DNA of 14,929 nt, taken from Candidatus Poribacteria bacterium (GTDB lineage: Bacteria; Poribacteria; WGA-4E; B28-G17). The DNA lies in the NCBI GenBank assembly GCA_003645735.1, contig QNBQ01000007.1, positions 1 to 14,929 of the forward strand, written 5' to 3'. Both the position numbers and the translations under genes were made by a program. Below are positions 1-5,081 of the stretch, one piece after another. The notes beneath the pieces were generated by a model. The model did no database searches. It had not been told where the DNA came from and saw only the letters and a program-made list of their open reading frames with translations. Within the stretch, counting starts at the first letter, position 1. Each line of letters opens with the position of its first letter.

Positions 1-794
1 AGCTTCACCTCCCCGCCCCTGGCTATCCCCTCCGCTATCTCCGAGACGTATGAGGGCGATCGACGCCTCAGGTCGAGCCTCATCAGCTCCGGCTCAAGCT
101 CCTCTTTGAACCTCTCCCCGATCGTTCCCCCGTCCATACCGGGGTCGACCGTCGCCGTCAGCTCGCACCCCAGCGCCTTCAAAAGCTCATACTCCCCCAA
201 CCTCAGCCTTTCGAGCTTGTCCAGGAAAACCGCTTCAAGCCCCGTCTCCCCCTTCGATATCGCCCGGATGGCCCTCCAGGGCAGATCGGCCCTCGTTATA
301 AGGCCCTCGAACCCGAGCAGCTCCTCATAAGCGGAGGAGATGGCCAACAGATCCTCGACCTTCTCCCTGCAGGAGGGGTTATCGGCCCGCTCCAGCAGAT
401 CCTCCATCCTCAGCCCGTTCATCTTCAGCAGCGAGATCAGCTCCAAAACCTCCTTGGCGAAGCCGATCTTCCCCCTCACCCCTTCGAAAGAGCTTTTGAG
501 GCCAAGGGCCTGGGACGAGAGCAGCTTCCCCAACAGCTCCAGCTCCTTCTCGGGGGTTATAAGCCTCCGATCGCTTTCCTAGCGGATGAGCCTGAGCGCC
601 AGCTCCTCGATGGTGATCGGGTTAAGATCCGGGGCGAGCCTGGAAAGCTCCCGCTTCGTGACGGCATCGGGCGCGATCAGGAGGCGCTTTGAGGGGTCGA
701 CGCGCCGGGCCAGATCGATGAGAAGCGTCGTCTTGCCCGTTCCGGGGCCGCCCTCTATCAGCCTCAACCCCGCACCTCTCAAACTTGATCTCAC
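1..794 (-). pseudogene. UvrD/AddB-like helicase-family ATPase, interrupted by an in-frame TAG, partial at window edge
   Basis: The reading frame starts at GTG 794 and carries a P-loop at residues 15-22 (GGPGTGKT). Next comes a helicase-style segment (RLLIAPDAVTKREL, then ITIEELALRLIR) resembling motif Ia and the 'TFHSFALRLLR' region of UvrD/AddA/AddB proteins. At 579-581 the frame meets TAG. The same frame then stays open to the window edge (position 3, about 190 more codons) and still reads like the family, for example EGLITRADLPWRAI and a C-terminal SYVSEIAEGIA. No good restart codon with a ribosome site follows the TAG. The expected Walker B 'DEFQ' region reads LEAVFLDKLERL, so the catalytic Glu looks replaced by Lys, as might be expected of a helicase-dead AddB/RecC-like subunit. 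It is either a decayed gene, an assembly error or a read-through amber codon. Family level is fairly safe; the exact subfamily is not. Confidence 0.6.
579..581 (-). other. in-frame TAG codon inside the helicase-like frame
   Basis: On the minus strand the frame reads ...LRLIR, TAG, ESDRRLITPEKELELL... with no change of frame across the stop. A single substitution from AAG, GAG, CAG or TGG would give TAG. No complete gene in the window uses TAG as its terminator. Confidence 0.85.
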
Positions 795-814
795 CGGGAC
801 ACACGAATTATACT
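785..814 (+). promoter_or_regulatory. sigma-70 type promoter for the DUF362 gene
   Basis: TTGATC (785-790), an 18-base spacer and TATACT (809-814) lie upstream of the start at 851. The -10 box overlaps the minus-strand TATAAT at 807-812, so two divergent promoters share the same bases. Confidence 0.4.
807..812 (-). promoter_or_regulatory. -10 element for the helicase-like gene
   Basis: The minus strand reads TATAAT exactly, 12 bases before the GTG start at 794. Transcription would therefore begin only a few bases before the start codon, giving a nearly leaderless mRNA. This fits the lack of a clear ribosome site. The -35 region is weak (GGATGG or TGGATG). Confidence 0.45.
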
Positions 815-850
815 ACATCTTGAGCTTCACCATCCAGGGGTGGTGGAAGG

Positions 851-1828
851 ATGCGATACGATGAGACGAGGAGGAGGTTCATCAGGAACGTCGCGCTCGG
901 CGCGCTGGGTTTAAGCCTGCCGGGAATGCGGTTCGGCCTCATCGGAGGCGGGAGGTCGAAGGTGGTGATCTCCAAGGACCCGGGCGTCATATCCGAGGAT
1001 CTGAGCGTCAACTCCAGGGCGCTCGGATCGATGCTGGACGAGGCGCTGGCCGCCTTGACGGGCAAAGACCCGATCGACGGACTGAGATCGATCTTCAGCC
1101 CGAAGGACGTGGTGGGGATAAAGGTCAACACGCTGTCCGGGAGGAGGCTATCGACCCATCCCGAGCTGGCCTACGCCGTGGCCGAGAGGCTGATAAAGGC
1201 CGGGGTTAAGCCGGAGAGGATCATCATCTGGGACAGGTTCGACTCCGAGCTGAGGGAGGCCGGCTATAGGATCAACCGGACCGGCAGGGATATTCAGTGT
1301 TACGGGACGGAGGAGAACTACGACGAGGACGTGACGATCCACAGGAACGTGGCGGTCTGTTTCAGCCTGATCCTGAGGAGGTGCACCGCCCTGATAAACC
1401 TCCCCGTTTTGAAACAACATGAGATCGCCGGGGTGACGATCGCCCTCAAAAACTGGTTCGGGGCCATACACAACCCGAACAAATACCACGACAACGGCTG
1501 TGACCCCTACATAGCCGACCTCAGCTCCATAGGCGAGCTTAAGAGGAAGAAGAGGCTGGTCATATGCGACGCCCTGCTCTGTCAATACGAGTTCGGCCCG
1601 AGCTACAAGCCGAGGTATGCCTGGAGGGAGGGCGCGATACTGGTCTCCAGGGACGAGGTGGCGCTGGACAGGGTCGGGATGGAGATCATAGATAGGAAGA
1701 GGAAGGAGGCCGGGTTGAAGCCCCTCAGGGAGAGGCCGGAGTGGTGCAGGTATATCTTCACCGCCGCCGATAGGGAGCACAGGTTGGGGGTCGCCGATTT
1801 GAAGAGGATCGAGGTGGTGAGGGTGTAA
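851..1828 (+). CDS. DUF362 family protein with Tat signal
   Basis: A 325-residue protein. The N-terminus has a twin-arginine signal: RRRF at residues 7-10, then the hydrophobic stretch VALGALGLSLPG, so it is probably exported folded through the Tat system. The body matches the DUF362 family, with the opening SVNSRALGSMLDEAL, the GIKVNTLSGRRLSTHPELAYAV segment and INLPVLKQHEIAGVTIALKNWFG, which is the family's most recognisable stretch. DUF362 proteins often carry a C-terminal 4Fe-4S ferredoxin region; there is no such CxxCxxC cluster here, so this is the short form. The biochemical role of the family is poorly defined. The start at 851 has a GGTGGAAGG ribosome site directly upstream. It is divergent from the helicase-like gene and is followed by the candidate small RNA on the other strand. 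Confidence 0.85.
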   Translation: MRYDETRRRFIRNVALGALGLSLPGMRFGLIGGGRSKVVISKDPGVISEDLSVNSRALGSMLDEALAALTGKDPIDGLRSIFSPKDVVGIKVNTLSGRRLSTHPELAYAVAERLIKAGVKPERIIIWDRFDSELREAGYRINRTGRDIQCYGTEENYDEDVTIHRNVAVCFSLILRRCTALINLPVLKQHEIAGVTIALKNWFGAIHNPNKYHDNGCDPYIADLSSIGELKRKKRLVICDALLCQYEFGPSYKPRYAWREGAILVSRDEVALDRVGMEIIDRKRKEAGLKPLRERPEWCRYIFTAADREHRLGVADLKRIEVVRV

Positions 1829-1860
1829 AAAAATGGCGCGGGTCGCTGTGTACCCGCGCC
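1827..1860 (-). terminator. intrinsic terminator for leftward transcription
   Basis: A perfect 9-bp stem, GGCGCGGGT (1835-1843) with ACCCGCGCC (1852-1860), and an 8-base loop. On the minus strand it is followed by A and then seven Ts (1833-1827). The T run lies on the leftward side only, so this terminates leftward transcripts rather than the DUF362 mRNA. The T run overlaps the DUF362 stop codon. Confidence 0.7.
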
Positions 1861-2003
1861 ACAGGGGGGAGTCGGAGGGCTATCCGATGTCGTCTCCCGA
1901 AGGGTTCCGAATCCAGCCTCACGCTGCCGGCAGCGCCGCTGCCGCCCAGCTCCCGCAGGAGGTTTTCGCGGGAAACGACATCGGCTTGCTCTCGCTCCGT
2001 TAT
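1827..2003 (-). ncRNA. candidate sigma-54-dependent structured small RNA, about 175 nt
   Basis: Leftward transcription from the sigma-54 type element at 2014-2029 would start near 2003 and stop at the 1827-1860 terminator. Between them is a strong rod-like fold. CCGATGTCGT (1884-1893 on the plus strand) pairs perfectly with ACGACATCGG (1975-1984). After one mismatch the stem can continue with TCCCG (1895-1899) and CGGGA (1969-1973). Outside it, CGGAG (1873-1877) pairs with CTCCG (1995-1999). Inside are a 7-bp hairpin (1928-1944) and an alternative 6-bp hairpin (1951-1956 with 1968-1973) whose loop displays ACCUCCU. A C-rich single-stranded segment (UCCCCCCU, 1863-1870) lies between the rod and the terminator. 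It matches no RNA family I recognise; 6S-like shape is possible but its signature is not seen. No convincing reading frame fits the same interval. Confidence 0.5.
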
Positions 2004-2013
2004 CAGCGGATTT

Positions 2014-2029
2014 AGCAACCTACATGCCA
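2014..2029 (-). promoter_or_regulatory. sigma-54 (-24/-12) promoter for the candidate small RNA
   Basis: The minus strand reads TGGCATG-TAGG-TTGCT. This matches the RpoN consensus TGGCACG-N4-TTGCW at all but one position and keeps the exact GG-N10-GC spacing. The predicted start is near 2003, just before the first arm of the RNA rod. Confidence 0.6.
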
Positions 2030-2033
2030 GATA

Positions 2034-2075
2034 GGCGACGCCTTGAAAACCCTCGAAAATTCAAGGGAGATCGCC
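2034..2075. repeat. interrupted inverted repeat, possible regulator site
   Basis: CCTTGAA (2041-2047) and TTCAAGG (2060-2066) form a perfect 7-base inverted repeat separated by 12 bases. It is extended outward by GGCGA (2034-2038) and TCGCC (2071-2075). It lies 35-70 bases upstream of the predicted small-RNA start. The arms resemble HspR/HAIR-type CTTGA...TCAAG sites, but the spacing differs. Confidence 0.4.
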
Positions 2076-2111
2076 TTCGGGGCGGGAAGCGAAGTGAAAT
2101 TTTGTCACCCT

Positions 2112-2159
2112 CAACTTATCAAAGATGGGGGTTGGCCTTGACAAGTTGTCAAAGACGGG
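2112..2159. promoter_or_regulatory. direct repeat with a perfect dyad, candidate enhancer site for the sigma-54 promoters
   Basis: An 18-base unit CAAsTTrTCAAAGAyGGG occurs at 2112-2129 and 2142-2159, identical at 15 of 18 positions and offset by exactly 30 bases (about three helical turns). The second copy lies in a perfect 15-base dyad TTGACAAGTTGTCAA (2138-2152). The copies are centred about 115 and 140 bases upstream of the predicted small-RNA start, a usual place for an NtrC-type activator. They lie about 270-300 bases upstream of the predicted hsp20 start. Confidence 0.45.
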
Positions 2160-2388
2160 AAGGGGAGGGTTACGCGGACGGATGGGCTGTGGACAACGGT
2201 TTCGACGCCTATCCCCGTTCCTCCGCCGATCCCGGCCTGTCGAGGGCGAAGATGAAAATTCATCATCCGAGCTCCCCGATCGGCCGGCGATCTGCCAATT
2301 TGACAGGCGAGATGGGCTTCCTTGCCTTTATGACAAGGTCGAGCGGGCGGGGGATCGATCGAGGCCGGATCCCATTGGACTTCCCCGC
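2160..2388. other. non-coding stretch upstream of the hsp20 promoter
   Basis: No gene is supported here. Two weaker GACA-type sites, TTGACAGG (2300-2307) and TGACAAGG (2331-2338, within CCTTG-N9-CAAGG), lie about 80-115 bases upstream of the predicted hsp20 start and could be additional activator sites. I see no convincing sigma-70, sigma-32 or CIRCE element. Confidence 0.4.
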
Positions 2389-2404
2389 TGGCACGTGTAT
2401 TGCT
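2389..2404 (+). promoter_or_regulatory. sigma-54 (-24/-12) promoter of the chaperone/protease operon
   Basis: TGGCACG-TGTA-TTGCT matches the RpoN consensus TGGCACG-N4-TTGCW at every fixed position, with GG (2390-2391) and GC (2402-2403) exactly ten bases apart. The predicted start is near 2415, leaving a leader of about 36 bases before the Hsp20 ATG at 2451. Confidence 0.7.
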
Positions 2405-2429
2405 CCCCGAAAGGGGGCGGAAAACCGAG

Positions 2430-2443
2430 CCTCGAAAGGGGGG
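2430..2443 (+). promoter_or_regulatory. leader hairpin over the hsp20 ribosome binding site
   Basis: CCTC (2430-2433), GAAA loop (2434-2437) and GGGG (2438-2441) form a small hairpin with one G-U pair. It covers most of the GGGGGG Shine-Dalgarno (2438-2443) of the first Hsp20 gene. A weak hairpin that hides the ribosome site of a small heat-shock gene is the layout of a simple RNA thermometer. Confidence 0.35.
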
Positions 2444-2450
2444 ATGAGCG

Positions 2451-2879
2451 ATGAGGTTCTCGACGTGGTGGGATCCGTTCGCCGAGCTGGAGGCCCTGCA
2501 GAGGGCGGTCAACAGGCTGTTCGAGAGCTTCCTGGGCGAGGGCGAGGAGGTGAGCTACCCACCGGTCAACGTCTGCGATAAGGGCGACGCCTACGTCGTC
2601 AAAGCCTGGCTCCCCGGCGTGAAGAAGGAGGACGTCAACCTGACCGTGCTGGGCAACACGTTGACGATCCAGGGGGAGAAAAAAGAGCCCGATGTGAAGG
2701 GAAACTTTTTCAGGAGGGAGAGATCCTTCGGGCCGTTCCACAAGGTGGTGGAGTTCCCCGCCGAGGTTGATGCGGAAAAGGTGACCGCCAGATACAAGGA
2801 CGGGATACTGACCGTGACGCTTCCAAAGGCCGAGACGGCCAAGCCCAGGCAGATAACCGTCGAAACCGAAACGGAGTGA
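2451..2879 (+). CDS. Hsp20 family small heat-shock protein, first copy
   Basis: A 142-residue alpha-crystallin-domain chaperone that would bind unfolding cytoplasmic proteins without ATP. The N-terminal arm (residues 1-36, MRFSTWWDPFAELEAL) is the usual Hsp20 opening. The alpha-crystallin domain spans about 37-127 and includes LPGVKKEDVNL (54-64) and the signature ARYKDGILTVTLPK (113-126). The C-terminal I-x-I/V-type anchor is ITV (135-137), used for oligomer assembly. A GGGGGG ribosome site (2438-2443) lies seven bases before the ATG. It is the first gene of the plus-strand operon and is followed after 15 bases by a second Hsp20. Control is probably by the sigma-54 promoter at 2389-2404. Confidence 0.95.
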   Translation: MRFSTWWDPFAELEALQRAVNRLFESFLGEGEEVSYPPVNVCDKGDAYVVKAWLPGVKKEDVNLTVLGNTLTIQGEKKEPDVKGNFFRRERSFGPFHKVVEFPAEVDAEKVTARYKDGILTVTLPKAETAKPRQITVETETE

Positions 2880-2894
2880 AAGGGGGTGAGTGAG

Positions 2895-3251
2895 ATGGCC
2901 GAAAGGGAGGAGGTCAGGAGGGTCAGAAGGCTTTACATGCCGGTCGACATATGCGAGACGGACGAGGGCATAATCCTGTGGGCCGAGATGCCCGGGGTCA
3001 AAAAGGAGGATCTGGAGATAAGGGTCGAGGGGAACGAGCTGAGGATCGTCGGCAGGGTCAAGGAGGAAGAGGAGGGCAGGTATCTGCTGAACGAGTGCCC
3101 GACCGAGGGCGAATTCAGGCGGACGTTCACCATCTCCGACGAGATAGACGCGGCCAACATAAGAGCGAAGCTGAGGGACGGCGTGCTGGAGCTGACCCTG
3201 CCCAAGAAGGAGGAGGCCAGGCCGAGGGAGATACCGATAGAGGTCGAATGA
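2895..3251 (+). CDS. Hsp20 family small heat-shock protein, second copy
   Basis: A 118-residue alpha-crystallin-domain protein, shorter than its neighbour because it has almost no N-terminal arm. The domain begins near residue 13 (LYMPVDICETDEG). It contains MPGVKKEDLEIRV (32-44) and the signature AKLRDGVLELTLPK (91-104), and ends with IPIEV, a clean I-x-I anchor. An in-frame GTG exists at 2886, but the GGGGGTGA ribosome site (2882-2889) covers it and is well placed for ATG 2895, which I chose. The short arm suggests it may co-assemble with the first Hsp20 or form smaller oligomers (inference). A stable hairpin (3269-3292) follows the gene. Confidence 0.93.
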   Translation: MAEREEVRRVRRLYMPVDICETDEGIILWAEMPGVKKEDLEIRVEGNELRIVGRVKEEEEGRYLLNECPTEGEFRRTFTISDEIDAANIRAKLRDGVLELTLPKKEEARPREIPIEVE

Positions 3252-3268
3252 GCTTGGAGGTCGGCCAT

Positions 3269-3292
3269 GCCCGGGGGCGACGCTCCCCGGGC
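3269..3292 (+). other. stable hairpin between the second hsp20 and the next gene
   Basis: GCCCGGGG (3269-3276) pairs perfectly with CCCCGGGC (3285-3292), loop of about six bases after a G-U pair. No T run follows, so it is not a standard intrinsic terminator. It may protect the hsp20 part of the mRNA or partly lower expression of the downstream genes. Confidence 0.5.
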
Positions 3293-3325
3293 TATAAAGC
3301 TTAAGGCGACGGGGGTGATCCGGGC

Positions 3326-3604
3326 ATGATGGGGCGGCTCATCGATGGGAGATTGGCCGGACTGATCATCCTTTCCCTTCTGTTGATCCCCTTCGTCTGG
3401 GCCGAGGCGGACGCGAAGCGGAAGGGAGCGAAGGCAATCCTGGCCGAGGTGGCCAGGATATCCCGGCCCCCCGTCCCCGAGCTGGGCGTTAAAGCCGTCG
3501 TTGCGAGGCTGAGGTCAAGGGACAGGGTCCCCCTCTGTCAACCGGTCCGCAGACCGGTTCGTATCTTCGGAGCGGGCTGGAAAACGGAGATAGGAGGCGA
3601 TTGA
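3326..3604 (+). CDS. small putative secreted protein preceding htrA
   Basis: A 92-residue protein that I do not recognise. The N-terminus is a Sec-type signal peptide: charged MMGRLIDGR, hydrophobic core LAGLIILSLLLIPFVW, and a likely cleavage site after AEA near residue 28. The mature part is about 64 residues, basic and Pro/Arg-rich, with one cysteine and no known motif. A GGGGGTGATC ribosome site (3311-3320) precedes the ATG, and the stop lies one base before the htrA start, so translation is probably coupled. Position suggests a periplasmic partner, adaptor or substrate of HtrA (inference). It is real by ribosome site, signal peptide and coupling; function is unknown. Confidence 0.65.
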   Translation: MMGRLIDGRLAGLIILSLLLIPFVWAEADAKRKGAKAILAEVARISRPPVPELGVKAVVARLRSRDRVPLCQPVRRPVRIFGAGWKTEIGGD

Positions 3605-3605
3605 G

Positions 3606-5045
3606 ATGGGGAACGCAGGATGGAAGCTGGCCGCCGTTTCGATCTTCGTATTCGTGCTGCTCCCCCTCGCTTCGGCCCGGTTGAGCGAGGAGGAGCTGGC
3701 GAAGGTCGAGGAGCTGAACAACATCTTCGCCAAGGTCGCCCAGGAGGTCAAACCCTCCGTCGTCAACATCCGCACCGAGAAGGTGGTCAAGATACCCACG
3801 GCGCCGTTCGAGTATTTCGACGACATCTTCAGGAGGTTTTTCAACGAACCGTTCGAATGGTCGCCCCCCGAGGAGGAGGGAGTTCAGCGCAGCTTAGGGT
3901 CGGGCGTGATCGTCTCGGAGGACGGCTACATCGTCACCAACTACCACGTCATTAAAAACCACCCGGACGAGATCTGGGTCACGCTGGCCGATGAGAGGAG
4001 GTTCAAGGCCGAGGTGGTGGGCTCCGATCCCGAGACCGATCTGGCCGTTTTGAAGATCGATGCTAAGGGGCTGCCGGCCATAAAGATGGGCGATTCGGAT
4101 CAGGTGCGCGAGGGGGAGTGGGTGCTGGCCATAGGCAACCCGTTCGGGCTGGGCCACACGATAACCGCCGGCATAGTGAGCGCCAAGGGCAAGTCGCTGG
4201 GGCTGGCCGAGATAGAGAACTACATCCAGACGGACGCGCCGATAAACCCCGGAAACAGCGGCGGCGCGCTCGTCAACCTCAAAGGCGAGCTGATAGGGAT
4301 AAACACGGCCATCGTCTCCACAAGCCGCGGCTACGAAGGGATCGGGTTCGCCATACCGGTCAACATCGTCAAGCAGGTCATAAAGTCGATCATCGAGAAG
4401 GGCGAGGTCGTGAGGGGTTACCTGGGGGTGCTGATCGGAAAGGTGGACTCGGATCTGGCCAGGAAGCTGGGGCTTAAAAAACCGATGGGCGCGGTGGTCT
4501 CGAAGGTCTATAAGGACTCCCCCGCCGACAAGGCCGGGATAAAGAGGGGCGACGTGATACTCAAATACGGCGGCAAGGAGGTCGAAGGCCCCTCCGACCT
4601 GCAGGAGATGGTCGTCACGACCGAGCCGGGCAAGAAGGTCAAGCTGGAGATCTGGCGGGGCGGCAAGCGGAGGACGGTGGAGGTGAAGATCGGCAAGCGG
4701 CCGGCCAAAGTCGCCGAGGCGGGGGCGAGGGTCGAAAAGGAGGAGTGGGTCGGCATCACCGTCCAGGAGCTGACGCCCGATCTAGCGAGAAGGTTCGGCT
4801 ACAAGGAGGATCTGAAAGGGGTCATCATAACCCACGTCAGGCCCGGCAGCCCGGCCTACAGCAAGGGGCTCCGCAGGGGAGACGTCATCCGGGAGATAAA
4901 CGGTAAGGAGATCGAATCGATCGAGGATTACCGCGAGGCCCTTAAGGAGGCCAAGCCTGAGGAGGGGCTCCTGCTGTGGGTCCACAGGAAGCTGCCCGGC
5001 GGCGAGGAGATGGATTTCTACGTGGCGATCTATCCTGAGAAGTGA
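3606..5045 (+). CDS. degP: HtrA/DegP family periplasmic serine protease with two PDZ domains
   Basis: A 479-residue Do-type protease/chaperone of the cell envelope. It opens with a signal peptide (LAAVSIFVFVLLPLASA, likely cut near residue 24). The trypsin-like domain carries the complete triad: His114 (TNYHVI), Asp145 (DPETDLAVLKI) and Ser218 (GNSGGALVN). Two PDZ domains follow, around residues 270-365 (GYLGVLIG, SPADKAGIKRGDVI) and 380-479 (WVGITVQEL, SPAYSKGLRRGDVI). This is the full DegP/DegQ/MucD layout. A TAGGAGG ribosome site (3590-3596) lies nine bases before the ATG. It degrades or refolds damaged exported proteins. It shares an operon with the Hsp20s, rhomboid and S49-like protease, so the unit covers cytoplasm, membrane and periplasm. 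Confidence 0.96.
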   Translation: MGNAGWKLAAVSIFVFVLLPLASARLSEEELAKVEELNNIFAKVAQEVKPSVVNIRTEKVVKIPTAPFEYFDDIFRRFFNEPFEWSPPEEEGVQRSLGSGVIVSEDGYIVTNYHVIKNHPDEIWVTLADERRFKAEVVGSDPETDLAVLKIDAKGLPAIKMGDSDQVREGEWVLAIGNPFGLGHTITAGIVSAKGKSLGLAEIENYIQTDAPINPGNSGGALVNLKGELIGINTAIVSTSRGYEGIGFAIPVNIVKQVIKSIIEKGEVVRGYLGVLIGKVDSDLARKLGLKKPMGAVVSKVYKDSPADKAGIKRGDVILKYGGKEVEGPSDLQEMVVTTEPGKKVKLEIWRGGKRRTVEVKIGKRPAKVAEAGARVEKEEWVGITVQELTPDLARRFGYKEDLKGVIITHVRPGSPAYSKGLRRGDVIREINGKEIESIEDYREALKEAKPEEGLLLWVHRKLPGGEEMDFYVAIYPEK

Positions 5046-5068
5046 GGGAGGGTTTTCCCCTCCCTCAC
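5042..5068 (+). other. perfect 11-bp hairpin between htrA and the rhomboid gene
   Basis: GTGAGGGAGGG (5042-5052) pairs perfectly with CCCTCCCTCAC (5058-5068) across a TTTTC loop. It overlaps the htrA stop codon and ends 13 bases before the rhomboid ATG. No T run follows, so it is more likely an mRNA stability or attenuation element than a full terminator. Confidence 0.55.
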
Positions 5069-5081
5069 GAAGGGGGTAGGG

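Noticed and set aside
1902..1914. GGGTTCCGAATCC resembling a tRNA or tmRNA T-arm
   Set aside because: One base too long for the T-loop, with no CCA end, acceptor stem or anticodon arm nearby.
1884..1984. A 101-bp miniature transposable element with 16-bp terminal inverted repeats
   Set aside because: No flanking target duplication is visible, and the promoter and terminator placed around the repeat fit an RNA rod better. A genome-wide copy count could reopen this.
1827..2003. Assignment as 6S RNA, SRP RNA, RNase P or tmRNA
   Set aside because: Size and rod shape recall 6S, but I see none of the conserved motifs of SRP, RNase P or tmRNA, and no firm 6S signature.
1758..2018. Leftward open frame starting at TTG 2018 through the candidate small RNA
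   Set aside because: No ribosome site; it runs through a perfect terminator stem and T run and into the antisense of DUF362. The RNA-level signals explain the sequence better.
2041..2066. CIRCE or HspR/HAIR heat-shock operator
   Set aside because: CIRCE (TTAGCACTC-N9-GAGTGCTAA) is absent, and the CTTGA/TCAAG arms are spaced differently from HAIR. Kept only as a generic inverted repeat.
2024..2581. Rightward open frame (185 codons) spanning the promoter region and the start of hsp20
   Set aside because: Overlaps the sigma-54 promoter and the first Hsp20 in another frame; no family resemblance.
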